This document shows positions 16,055 to 23,755 of a stretch of DNA of 64,000 bases, in pieces. Both the position numbers and the translations under genes were made by a program. The stretch's first letter is position 1; each line of letters starts with the position of its first letter. Source of the stretch: RYN-230 sp036497945 (GTDB lineage Bacteria > Actinomycetota > Actinomycetes > Streptosporangiales > Streptosporangiaceae); NCBI GenBank assembly GCA_036497945.1, contig DASXIN010000141.1, positions 1 to 64,000 on the forward strand. Reading direction: 5' to 3'. Below the pieces are notes generated by a model that was given only the letters and a program-made list of their open reading frames with translations, searched no databases and was not told the origin of the DNA.

Positions 16055-16897
16055 ATGCATGCCGATTACGGGCAGGACGTGCTCGCCAGGGACTGGCGGC
16101 GGCGGCCCGAGCCGCCGCAGGTCGAGGCGGCCCGCGGGCTGGTCGTCGAGGAAGCCGGCGGCCAGGGGTTCTGCGGCGCCGTGGTGGCCTGCGAGAAAGA
16201 CGCGGTCACCCTGGAAGACCGGTTCGGCCGCCAGCGCGTGTTCCCGCTGCGGCCCGCCGCGTTCCTGCTGGACGGCAAACCGGTCACGCTGGTCAGGCCG
16301 GCCCCGGCCGGCCGGCCCGCCGGGCCGTCCAAGAGCCGGTCCGGCTCGCTGGCCCGGCCAGCTGCCCCGGCAGGCCAGGCCAGCCGGGCCCGGGTCGCCC
16401 GGGCCAGCCGGATCTACGTGGAAGGAAGGCACGACGCCGAGCTGGTCGAGCAGATCTGGGGCGACGACCTGCGCGAGGCCGGGGTGGTGGTGGAGTACCT
16501 GGAAGGCGTGGACCACCTGCCCGGCGTGCTGGCCAGCTTCGCGCCCGGCCCGCAGCGCCGCCTCGGCGTGCTCGTCGACCACCTGATCCCCGGGTCCAAG
16601 GAGCAGCGCATCGCGGCCGAGGTGACCTCGCCGCACGTGCTCGTGGTCGGCCACCCGTTCGTGGACGTCTGGCAGGCGGTCAAGCCAGCGGCCCTCGGCA
16701 TCGCACGCTGGCCGGACGTGCCGCGTGGCCAGCCGTGGAAGGAAGGAGTGCTGCGCGGGCTGGGCTGGGGCCCCGACACCGCGGCCGGCTGGAAGCGGAT
16801 CCTGGCCGGGGCGCGCAGCTACACCGACCTGGAACCGGAGCTGCTCGGCCGGGTGGAAGAGCTGATCGACTTCGTCACCGGGCCGGGTACTGGCTAA
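16055..16897 (+). CDS. DUF3097 family protein
   Basis: A 280-residue actinobacterial protein of unknown function. The N-terminus MHADYGQDVLARDWRRR and the segment 'RIYVEGRHDAELVEQIWGDDLR' are typical of DUF3097. The latter, with 'LLVDHLIPGSKEQRIA'-type sequence, resembles a TOPRIM-like acidic core (Glu in VEGRHDAE, Asp in VDH), which is my reading and not certain. A Pro/Ala/Ser-rich linker separates the N-terminal about 90 residues from the rest. The ATG at 16055 is used; sequence upstream in the same frame is repeat DNA. Conservation next to hrcA/dnaJ suggests a housekeeping role. Confidence 0.85.
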   Translation: MHADYGQDVLARDWRRRPEPPQVEAARGLVVEEAGGQGFCGAVVACEKDAVTLEDRFGRQRVFPLRPAAFLLDGKPVTLVRPAPAGRPAGPSKSRSGSLARPAAPAGQASRARVARASRIYVEGRHDAELVEQIWGDDLREAGVVVEYLEGVDHLPGVLASFAPGPQRRLGVLVDHLIPGSKEQRIAAEVTSPHVLVVGHPFVDVWQAVKPAALGIARWPDVPRGQPWKEGVLRGLGWGPDTAAGWKRILAGARSYTDLEPELLGRVEELIDFVTGPGTG

Positions 16898-16928
16898 CGT
16901 GTGGGCAAGCGCAGCCTGCGAGGAGCCG

Positions 16929-17360
16929 ATGACCAGCCGCCCGATGCAGTCCCCTGCCCCAACCGACGCCGGTTCGGGCGAGTTCGTGCCGCCGCCCGGC
17001 ACCGCCCCGGCCAGCCGCCGCGAGGTGCACACCGCCATGCTGGCCTACCTGGGCGTGCCGTTCACCCTGTGCCTGCTGCCGCTGGCCATCTACCTGGCCA
17101 GTCTGCGCGGCCGTTCGTTCGCCCGGTGGCATGCCGCCCAGGCGCTGAACGTGGCCGTCACCGCGATCCTGTACACCGTGTGCGGGCTGATCGTAGGCGG
17201 CGTGCTGGCCCTCGACTCGGCGCAGGTGGCCACGCTCATCGCGGTGCCGCTGCTGGCCGTGCTGTGGATCTCGGTGCTGGTGGTGCTGGCTCATACGGCC
17301 AGCGCGGCCAGCCGGGGCGAGCGGCAGCCGGTGCCGCGCTGGCTGCGGCTCAATCGGTAA
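16929..17360 (+). CDS. DUF4870-family membrane protein
   Basis: A 143-residue membrane protein. A Pro/Ser-rich cytoplasmic N-terminus of about 35 residues is followed by three or four hydrophobic segments (about 36-58, 74-97 and 100-122) with the DUF4870 hallmark 'RSFARWHAAQALN' between helices. Function unknown. The ATG at 16929 has a clear GAGGAG site; a GTG at 16899 is an alternative. It follows the DUF3097 gene by 31 bp. Its last 11 bp overlap the hemW 3' end on the opposite strand. Confidence 0.82.
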   Translation: MTSRPMQSPAPTDAGSGEFVPPPGTAPASRREVHTAMLAYLGVPFTLCLLPLAIYLASLRGRSFARWHAAQALNVAVTAILYTVCGLIVGGVLALDSAQVATLIAVPLLAVLWISVLVVLAHTASAASRGERQPVPRWLRLNR

Positions 17361-18570
17361 CGCCGCGGATCACCGCGTCGGCCAGCAGCCGGCCGCGCTG
17401 GGTCAGCACCAGCCGGCCCGCCGCGTGCGCCGCGGGGTCGGCCAGCCCATCCCGCACCGCGGCCCCGGCGGCCGCCCGGCCAGCCGCGCTGAGCAGGCTG
17501 ACCGGGCAGCCCTCGGCTAGCCGGGTGCGCAGCATGATCTCCTCCAGCCGGCGCTCCGGGCCGGTCAGCACCTCCCGGGCCTGGCCCGGGCTGGTCCCCT
17601 CGCTGATCCGGGCGGCGTACGCGGCCGGGTGCTTGACGTTCCACCAGCGGGTGCCCGCCACGTGGCTGTGCGCCCCCGGCCCGACACCCCACCAGTTGCC
17701 GCCGGTCCAGTACAGCCGGTTGTGCTGGCAGGCGGCCTCCGGCCCGGCCGCCCAGTTGGACACCTCGTACCAGGTCAGGCCCGCGCTGCAGAGCAGGTCA
17801 TCGGCCAGTTGGTAGCGTTCGGCCATGGTGTCGTCGTCCGGTTCGACCACCTGGCCGCGGCGGATCCGGGCGGCCAGACGGGTGCCCTCTTCCACGATCA
17901 GCGCGTAACCGGAGATGTGATCCGGGTCGGCCGCCAGCGCCGCCTCGACCGAGCCGCGCCAGTCCGCGTCGGTCTCCCCTGGCGTGCCGTAGATGAGGTC
18001 CAGGCTGACGTGCTGAAAGCCGGCCTGCCGGGCCCACTGGGCGCACTGCGCGGGCCGGCCCGGCTGGTGCTCCCGGTCCAGCACGGCCAGCACGTGCGGC
18101 GCGGCGCTCTGCATGCCCAGCGAGATGCGGGTGATCCCGGCCGCGCGCAGCCCGGCCAGCGACCGCTGGTCCACGCTCTCCGGGTTGGCCTCGGTGGTCA
18201 CCTCGGCCCCGGGGGCCAGCCCAAATTCGCCGTCGATGACCCGGAGCAGCCCGCCGAGCTGGGCGGGCGGCAGCAGGGTGGGCGTGCAGCCGCCGAAGAA
18301 CACCGTGCTGACTGGCGGGCAGTCCGCGCCGAGGACCTGCCGGGCGAGCCGGATCTCGGCCGCGGCCAGGGCTGGGTAGGACTCCCGCGACGCCCCGCCG
18401 CCCAGCTCGGCGGCGGTGTAGGTGTTGAAGTCGCAGTATCCGCACCGGGTGCGGCAGAACGGCACGTGCAGATAGATGCCGAACGGCGGTTCGGCCAGCC
18501 CGGACAGCGCGCTGGCGGGCAGCCGCCCGTCGGCGGGCACCGGCTGGCCAGCCGGCAGCGCACCGGGCAT
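17350..18570 (-). CDS. hemW: HemW-type radical SAM protein
   Basis: A 406-residue radical-SAM protein, long annotated as oxygen-independent coproporphyrinogen III oxidase but best described as HemW, a heme chaperone. The radical-SAM cluster motif is CRTRCGYCDF (CxxxCxxC), preceded by 'GIYLHVPF'. The HemN C-terminal domain follows. The extra N-terminal Cys of true HemN is not evident. The ATG at 18570 begins 2 nt after the MOSC gene stop, so they form an operon. The tail overlaps the convergent DUF4870 gene by 11 bp. Confidence 0.93.
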   Translation of the reverse strand: MPGALPAGQPVPADGRLPASALSGLAEPPFGIYLHVPFCRTRCGYCDFNTYTAAELGGGASRESYPALAAAEIRLARQVLGADCPPVSTVFFGGCTPTLLPPAQLGGLLRVIDGEFGLAPGAEVTTEANPESVDQRSLAGLRAAGITRISLGMQSAAPHVLAVLDREHQPGRPAQCAQWARQAGFQHVSLDLIYGTPGETDADWRGSVEAALAADPDHISGYALIVEEGTRLAARIRRGQVVEPDDDTMAERYQLADDLLCSAGLTWYEVSNWAAGPEAACQHNRLYWTGGNWWGVGPGAHSHVAGTRWWNVKHPAAYAARISEGTSPGQAREVLTGPERRLEEIMLRTRLAEGCPVSLLSAAGRAAAGAAVRDGLADPAAHAAGRLVLTQRGRLLADAVIRGVTD

Positions 18571-18572
18571 GG

Positions 18573-19244
18573 TCAGCCAGCCTGCCGTGCTGCGGCCCGG
18601 GAGAGCACCTCCGCGGCCACGTCGTCCCACTTCGGGTCGCGGTCCTGGACGGCCACCAGGCGGCGCATCAGGTCCGGGTCGCCGTAGTAGGCGCGCATCG
18701 CCTCGGCCACGGTCACGCTGGCCGCGGGCCGGCGTAGCACCTCGATCGGGTCGCCGGGACCGGCGCTGCCCTCGGTCAGCACCTTGAGGTAGGCGCCGGG
18801 CCGGCCGGCCGCAGCGAACCGCTTGACCCAGGCCCGCTGGGCGGCGTACTGCTCGCCCATCCAGCCGGCGAAGACGCCGCACGGGATGCGCACCGACCGG
18901 ACCTGGACGACCGCGGTGCCAACCTGCCAGGTCTCGCCGAGCAGCGCGCCGGACACGTCCAGCCCGGCCGTGGTCAGGTTCTCGCCGAACGTGCCGTTGC
19001 CCAGCTCCAGGCCGAGCTGCTCGACCCACCAGTCCAGGTCTTCCCGGGCGTAGGCGTACACCGCCTGCTCCACGCCGCCGTGGTGCTTGCGGTCCGCCTG
19101 CTCGTCGCCGTGCACGCCGAGCCGGCCGATGGCCAGCGGCCCGACGGCGGGCCGCTTGTCGATGGCGGTGCGCTGGATCGGGCGCGCCCAGCCTGCGGCG
19201 CGGATGCGGCCGGCGTTCACCGAGATGACCCGTGCGTTCGCCAC
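18573..19244 (-). CDS. MOSC-domain protein (YiiM-like)
   Basis: A 223-residue protein with a MOSC domain, the fold that binds sulfur-carrying cofactors in molybdenum-cofactor enzymes. Visible motifs are 'GDEQADRKHHGGVEQAVYAYA', 'NGTFGENLTT' and 'RIPCGVFAGWM', the last holding the conserved Cys. This is the YiiM branch, linked to reduction of N-hydroxylated purines in other bacteria; the role here is not shown. It starts at an ATG and is co-transcribed with hemW (2-nt gap). Confidence 0.88.
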   Translation of the reverse strand: MANARVISVNAGRIRAAGWARPIQRTAIDKRPAVGPLAIGRLGVHGDEQADRKHHGGVEQAVYAYAREDLDWWVEQLGLELGNGTFGENLTTAGLDVSGALLGETWQVGTAVVQVRSVRIPCGVFAGWMGEQYAAQRAWVKRFAAAGRPGAYLKVLTEGSAGPGDPIEVLRRPAASVTVAEAMRAYYGDPDLMRRLVAVQDRDPKWDDVAAEVLSRAAARQAG

Positions 19245-19339
19245 CCCTGCACGCTAATCGACCGGGTGCACCAGGTCGAACCGTATTGGCTGGGCTCTCA
19301 CGCGGTTATCCTGAGGCTGGGTGCGACGGGGAGGCTGCG

Positions 19340-19840
19340 ATGAGCATGGGGCCGGGGTACGGGCTGGCGGCCAGCGGGCCGGGCGGCCTGCGGGCCTCCG
19401 ACGCGGACCGGGAGCGGGCGGCGGAGGTACTCCGGACCGGCTTCGCCGAGGGCCGGCTGGACAAGGACGAATACGACAGCCTGCTCGGCCAGGTGTACTC
19501 GGCCAAGACGCGCGCCGATCTGGCCGTGCTGACCAGCCAGCTGCCGGGCGGCGGCAGCGCGCTGTACCCGGCGACCGGCTCGGCCCCGGCCCGCTACGCC
19601 GCACCGGCCGACCGCACCAACGGACTGGCCGTGGCCTCGCTGGTGTGCGGCGTCGCGCAGTTCTTCGTCCCGCTGCCCGCCTCCATCCTGGCCATCGTGT
19701 TCGGCCACATCGCACGCGGTCAGATCCGCCGGACCGGGGAGAATGGCGACGGGCTGGCGCTGGCTGGGCTGGTGCTCGGCTGGGTGGAACTCGTGCTGGG
19801 CATTATCGTCTTGGTGGCGTTCGTCGCGCTGCGCGGGTGA
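19340..19840 (+). CDS. DUF1707-DUF4190 membrane protein 1
   Basis: A 166-residue protein. An N-terminal DUF1707 (SHOCT-like) segment, 'RASDADRERAAEVLRTGFAEGRLDKDEYD', is followed by a short linker and a DUF4190 region with two transmembrane helices (about residues 95-118 and 138-162) around 'GHIARGQIRRTGENGDG'. DUF1707 proteins are common in actinobacteria and of unknown function. The ATG at 19340 follows GGGGAGGC. The next gene is a paralogue with the same layout, a tandem duplication. Confidence 0.85.
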   Translation: MSMGPGYGLAASGPGGLRASDADRERAAEVLRTGFAEGRLDKDEYDSLLGQVYSAKTRADLAVLTSQLPGGGSALYPATGSAPARYAAPADRTNGLAVASLVCGVAQFFVPLPASILAIVFGHIARGQIRRTGENGDGLALAGLVLGWVELVLGIIVLVAFVALRG

Positions 19841-19898
19841 GCCTTTTGCCACTGGCCACGGGTACCGTGAAAGCTGGGCACGGCGGCGGGAGGCTTCG

Positions 19899-20426
19899 AT
19901 GACGTACTGGCCGGGACCGGGATACCGGATGGCGACCGCGGCGCACGGCAACATACGGGCGTCCGACCAGGACCGGGAGCGCGCGGCCGAGGTGCTCAAG
20001 GGCGGCTACGCCGAGGGCCGGCTGGACAAGGACGAGTACGACGAGCACCTGAGCCGGATCTACGCGGCGCGGACGGTCGGCGACCTGGCCACGCTGACCA
20101 GCCAGCTGCCCGGCGGCGGGGCGGCCCTACTCCCGGTGCCGGCCGGGCCGCCGAAGACCAACTCGAGAGCCGTGGCCGCGATGATCTGCGGCATCGCCGA
20201 GTTCTTCACGTTCGGCCTGACCTCGATCCCCGCGGTCATCCTGGGCCATACCGCCCGGGGCGAGATTCGGCGGACCGGCGAAGCCGGCGCCGGCCTGGCT
20301 ATGACCGGGCTCATCCTGGGCTGGCTGGCGATCGGCTTGTGGCTGCTGTTCTGGGCCGGCGTGCTGGTGGCCGGGGTCGGCCTGAGCCACGGCGGGACTG
20401 TCGGGCACATCCAGCCGGGCGGCTAG
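19899..20426 (+). CDS. DUF1707-DUF4190 membrane protein 2
   Basis: A 175-residue paralogue of the preceding gene: 'RASDQDRERAAEVLKGGYAEGRLDKDEYD' and 'TLTSQLPGGG' are nearly identical to copy 1, and the membrane part keeps 'GHTARGEIRRTGEAG'. The C-terminal hydrophobic segment is longer. The start is the ATG at 19899, after a GGGAGGC site almost identical to that of copy 1, so the ribosome-binding region was duplicated too. The 58-bp spacing suggests one transcript. Confidence 0.85.
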   Translation: MTYWPGPGYRMATAAHGNIRASDQDRERAAEVLKGGYAEGRLDKDEYDEHLSRIYAARTVGDLATLTSQLPGGGAALLPVPAGPPKTNSRAVAAMICGIAEFFTFGLTSIPAVILGHTARGEIRRTGEAGAGLAMTGLILGWLAIGLWLLFWAGVLVAGVGLSHGGTVGHIQPGG

Positions 20427-20807
20427 CCCGGCCTGCCAGCGAATCTCCATCTGGGAAGCACGGCCGGGAGCGGGCCGCAGACCGGGGCAGAGGTGCCTGG
20501 CCATGTCGCGATCCGGCCGCCAGCGCTGCCGCGCACTAAAAACCCTCTGGCCCGATTCCGACCACTATGCCCGGAATTAATTACCGGCCCATTGGTTTGA
20601 TCTTGTAAACGCTCTTGCTAGGCCAATATGTGCCCGCCTGCTGAGCATGTGACCTGCCCGGATGGCCAAGATCAGGGACCGGATAGCAGGGATCAAGGAA
20701 TCTGGCCTAGGCGATTTCGGCCGATTAATGCAGACTAGATGGCAGCCGCCCCCAGCAGGCTGTATTAGGTCGGGCTCTTATCAGCTGGGAAGTGAGCAGG
20801 AATCGCC
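20427..20807. other. 381-bp intergenic region before the histidine kinase
   Basis: No supportable gene. The middle (about 20537-20640) is clearly AT-richer than its surroundings, with GGAATTAATTACC and TTGATCTTGTAAACG, so promoters for the two-component system are likely here. A plus-strand open frame from 20662 (MAKIRDRIAGIKESG...) lacks a ribosome-binding site and a recognisable family, and it runs into the kinase frame. Confidence 0.5.
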
Positions 20808-22157
20808 TTGGCGCGGACCCGTCCGGCCGAGTCTAGCGGGGGGACTCGGACTCAGGACAAGCCCGGCAGTATGCGACTGCTCCACCTAGTGAACCGTGTT
20901 GGCCGCAGATGCGTTGAAGCGAGTGTGCCAGCCGAGCGGCACGCCCGGTGCGCCGGGCAGGACAGACCGTCGCGCCCTGGCCCGGTGCTCAGCACGGCCC
21001 GCGGCGATGTACGGCCGTGGCTGGTCCCGATCGGCGTCCTCATCATCATCGTGGGCGTCGGCTCCGGAGTGTTCGTCGAGGGATCCCCGGGGGGCGTGGG
21101 GCTGGCGATCACGGTGGGGCTGCTGGTCCTGGCGGCTATCTTCTGGGCGACGGGGCTGTCCCGGCACGTCCGCGACCTGCGGGTGGTGGTGCCCGCGCTG
21201 ATCGGGCTGGGTATCTGCGGGGCGGCGCTGGACTGGCCGCAGACGGATGGCCCGGGCTTCGTGGCCGGGTACATGGCGCTGGCCGGCCTGGCCCTGCGGG
21301 TGTCGCGGACGACCGCCCTGCTGGCCGGGGTGCCCATCGTGGCCTCCATCGCGGTGTCCGACGCGCACGAGGCCGCGAACCCGGCGAGCACGATGCTAGC
21401 GGTTGCCCTCGGCGCCGGCTTCCTGTTCGTGACCTCGGTACTGGCCGCGCTCAGCCAGGATGCCCACCACCGCGCCGAGGCCCTGCTGGCTCAGGAGAGC
21501 GCGATCCGCGAGGCCCGGGAGCAGATGGCGGCGCTGGCCGAGCGGGCCCGGATGACCCGCGAGCTGCACGACATCCTGGCGCACTGCCTGTCCAGCCTGT
21601 CGCTGCAACTCGAGACCGCGCGGCTGCTGGCCGCCGACACCGCCGCCGATGCCCGGCTGGCCGAGCAGATCACCCAGGCCCGCCAGGTGGCCTGTGATGG
21701 CATGCTCAATGCCCAGCGTGCGCTGCAGGCGTTGCGCGGCGGCGAGGTCCCCGGGCTGGCCCGGCTGCCCGAGCTGATCTCGGACACGGCGGCCGCGCTG
21801 CGCATGCCGATCGACTTCCGGACAGCCGGGACGCCGCGGCCGCTGAGCCCCGAGGTGCAGCTGGCCGCGTACCGGACGGTGCAGGAAGCACTCACCAACG
21901 TGGCGAAGCACGCGGGCCGGGGGGCGCAGGTAGTGGTGCGGCTGACCTGGGCGTCGGACAGCCTGGACGTGTCGATCGCCGACCGCGGCGGGGACGGCGT
22001 GGGCGCCGGGCTGGTCTCCGGCGGGCTTGGCCTGAGCAGCATGGCCGAGCGGGCCGCGCTGCACGGCGGGCAGCTCACGGCGGGCGCGTCGGACGACGGC
22101 TTCACCGTGCACATGACGCTCCCGCTCGCCGTGGTGCCCCAGATGGCGCGGTTATGA
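20808..22157 (+). CDS. Sensor histidine kinase, NarL/DesK-type
   Basis: A 449-residue kinase. An N-terminal region of about 70 uncertain residues is followed by five or six hydrophobic helices (about 71-215) with little extracellular sequence. Next come a HisKA_3 dimerisation domain with the phospho-acceptor His in 'MTRELHDILAHCLSSLSLQ' (about residue 254) and an HATPase domain with N-box 'TVQEALTNVAKHAG'. The start is unclear: TTG 20808 has an AGGAA site, and the ATG at 20871 or a GTG near 20988 are alternatives. Four bases overlap the response regulator. The membrane-embedded sensor suggests detection of membrane state or a hydrophobic ligand. Confidence 0.88.
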   Translation: MARTRPAESSGGTRTQDKPGSMRLLHLVNRVGRRCVEASVPAERHARCAGQDRPSRPGPVLSTARGDVRPWLVPIGVLIIIVGVGSGVFVEGSPGGVGLAITVGLLVLAAIFWATGLSRHVRDLRVVVPALIGLGICGAALDWPQTDGPGFVAGYMALAGLALRVSRTTALLAGVPIVASIAVSDAHEAANPASTMLAVALGAGFLFVTSVLAALSQDAHHRAEALLAQESAIREAREQMAALAERARMTRELHDILAHCLSSLSLQLETARLLAADTAADARLAEQITQARQVACDGMLNAQRALQALRGGEVPGLARLPELISDTAAALRMPIDFRTAGTPRPLSPEVQLAAYRTVQEALTNVAKHAGRGAQVVVRLTWASDSLDVSIADRGGDGVGAGLVSGGLGLSSMAERAALHGGQLTAGASDDGFTVHMTLPLAVVPQMARL

Positions 22158-22876
22158 AGCCGCCGTCCGGGGCGTCGGTGCGCGTGCTCATCGCCGATGA
22201 CCAGAAGGTGGTCCGCGATGGGCTGTCCGCGCTGCTCGGCTTGCTGCCCGGGATCATTGTGGTGGGTACCGCGGGCGACGGCGCGGAGGCCGTGCGCCAG
22301 GCCCGGGCGTTGCGGCCCGATGTGGTCCTGATGGATCTGAAGATGCCGGTCTGCGACGGCGTCGAGGCGACCCGTCAGCTCGCGCACACCCAGCCGTCCA
22401 CCGCCGTCGTGGTACTCACCACCTACTCCGACGACGACTGGGTGCTGGCCGCGCTGCGGGCCGGGGCGCGCGGCTTCCTGACCAAGAACGCCAGCGCCGA
22501 CGAGATCCTGCGCGCGGTCACCGTGGTGTCCGCGGGCGAGGCCGAATTCGATCCGTCGGTGCAGCGCCGGCTGCTCGAGGCGATGACCCGCGGCCACGGG
22601 TTCGGCGCGGTGGCGACGGCCGGCGGCGGTGTCGGCAGCGTGGCCGGCCCTGGTGCCGCCCCCGCCGCGCCCCAGCCGGACGCCGGCCTGACGCAGCGGG
22701 AGACCGAAGTGCTCACCGAGATCGCCGCGGGTCTGTCCAACGCCGAGATCGCCGGGAAGCTGGTGATCTCGGACACCACGGTGAAGACACACATCAACCA
22801 TCTGCTGGCCAAGACCGGGGCCCGGGACCGGGCGCAACTGGTCGCCTACGCGTTCCGGACTGGTCTCGCCCGGTGA
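22154..22876 (+). CDS. LuxR/NarL-type response regulator
   Basis: A 240-residue DNA-binding response regulator. The receiver domain (residues about 9-125) has the acidic pair D15-D16, the phospho-acceptor D61 in 'VVLMDLKMP', Thr in 'VVLTTYS' and Lys in 'GFLTKNAS'. A Gly/Ala/Pro linker (about 148-174) leads to a LuxR helix-turn-helix 'LTQRETEVLTEIAAGLSNAEIA...TVKTHINHLLAK'. ATG overlaps the kinase stop. It converges on the RND operon, with only 6 bp between its stop and that of the lipoprotein gene, so regulation of that operon is suggested only by proximity. Confidence 0.93.
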   Translation: MKPPSGASVRVLIADDQKVVRDGLSALLGLLPGIIVVGTAGDGAEAVRQARALRPDVVLMDLKMPVCDGVEATRQLAHTQPSTAVVVLTTYSDDDWVLAALRAGARGFLTKNASADEILRAVTVVSAGEAEFDPSVQRRLLEAMTRGHGFGAVATAGGGVGSVAGPGAAPAAPQPDAGLTQRETEVLTEIAAGLSNAEIAGKLVISDTTVKTHINHLLAKTGARDRAQLVAYAFRTGLAR

Positions 22877-22882
22877 TTCGCC

Positions 22883-23755
22883 TCACCCATGGCCGGCCGC
22901 GGCAGGCCCGGTGACCCGGTAAATGCGGGTGATGTGGTAGGCCCGCCGGTCCATGGCCAGGACCGCGGCCCGGACTCGCGCCATCGCGGCGCGGTCCAGG
23001 TGCCGCACCGCCGTCAGGCTGAGGAACTCCTGCGTGTCCCCGCCCCGGGCACCCACCCGGACCAGGCCGACGCCAGGCGCGTAGTACTTGATCTGATGGC
23101 CGGGTTCACCGGGGCTCCACTCGTCCACCACCAGGACATGCCGGAAGCACTGGGCGGGCACGCAGGTGGCCTGGCCGGTGCGGATGACCCGGGAGACGTC
23201 GTAGAACTGGATCGCCGGGACACGTCCCTCTACGTACTGCGTCCCGCGGCCGGGGTGAGCCGGCATGTGCATGCCGCCGTAGCCGCCACCCGCGCCCTTG
23301 ATCCAGGTGCTCGGGGCCCCGGTGAGCTTGCCATGTTCGTACTCCTCCGGGTATTCGCCGAAGTTCCACAGGTTGCCCCGGTCATCCTGGGCGAACAGGG
23401 CGAGTTCCTGTTCCTGGAGTCTGCCTTCGAGGAAGTCGCGGTCCCACGCGACCACGGTCCGCACGCCGCCCACCGTCTTGGTGACGTCGCTGACGGTGAA
23501 CACCACCTGGTGTGGCTTGGACTCGCCGCCCTCCACGATCCGCCCCTGGTAGACGTACTGGGTGCCCGGTGTCAACGGGAACATCTGGTTGTCCACGTGG
23601 GCCGGTGCCGAGAAGGTGGCCCGCTGGGTGGCGGCACGCTGGGCCGCCGCACCCGCTGGCCGCTGCGGGGCGGACGTCCCGCACGCCGCCAGCAGGGCTG
23701 CGGCCGCGATGGCCAGCACCAGTAGTGACCAGGGGTGCCGTGGACCGGGCATCAC
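22883..23755 (-). CDS. Secreted lipoprotein of RND operon (unknown family)
   Basis: A 290-residue protein with a lipoprotein signal peptide: hydrophobic LLVLAIAAAALLAAC with the lipobox Cys near residue 25. The mature part begins Gln/Ala/Thr-rich, then has an ordered region with 'FPLTPGTQYVYQGRIVEGGE' and 'VVAWDRDFLEGRLQEQELALFAQDDRGNLWNFGEYPEE' (cited in part), rich in Asp, Trp and Tyr, and 'YYAPGVGLVRVGA'. I have seen similar secreted proteins in actinobacteria but do not know a function. Its start (GTG, then ATG) overlaps the upstream RND permease stop, so it is the last gene of the efflux operon and probably works outside the membrane with it. Confidence 0.78.
   Translation of the reverse strand: MMPGPRHPWSLLVLAIAAAALLAACGTSAPQRPAGAAAQRAATQRATFSAPAHVDNQMFPLTPGTQYVYQGRIVEGGESKPHQVVFTVSDVTKTVGGVRTVVAWDRDFLEGRLQEQELALFAQDDRGNLWNFGEYPEEYEHGKLTGAPSTWIKGAGGGYGGMHMPAHPGRGTQYVEGRVPAIQFYDVSRVIRTGQATCVPAQCFRHVLVVDEWSPGEPGHQIKYYAPGVGLVRVGARGGDTQEFLSLTAVRHLDRAAMARVRAAVLAMDRRAYHITRIYRVTGPAAAGHG

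Noticed and set aside
20662..20889. Small plus-strand open frame (MAKIRDRIAGIKESG...)
   Set aside because: No ribosome-binding site, no known family, and its second half overlaps the kinase in another frame.
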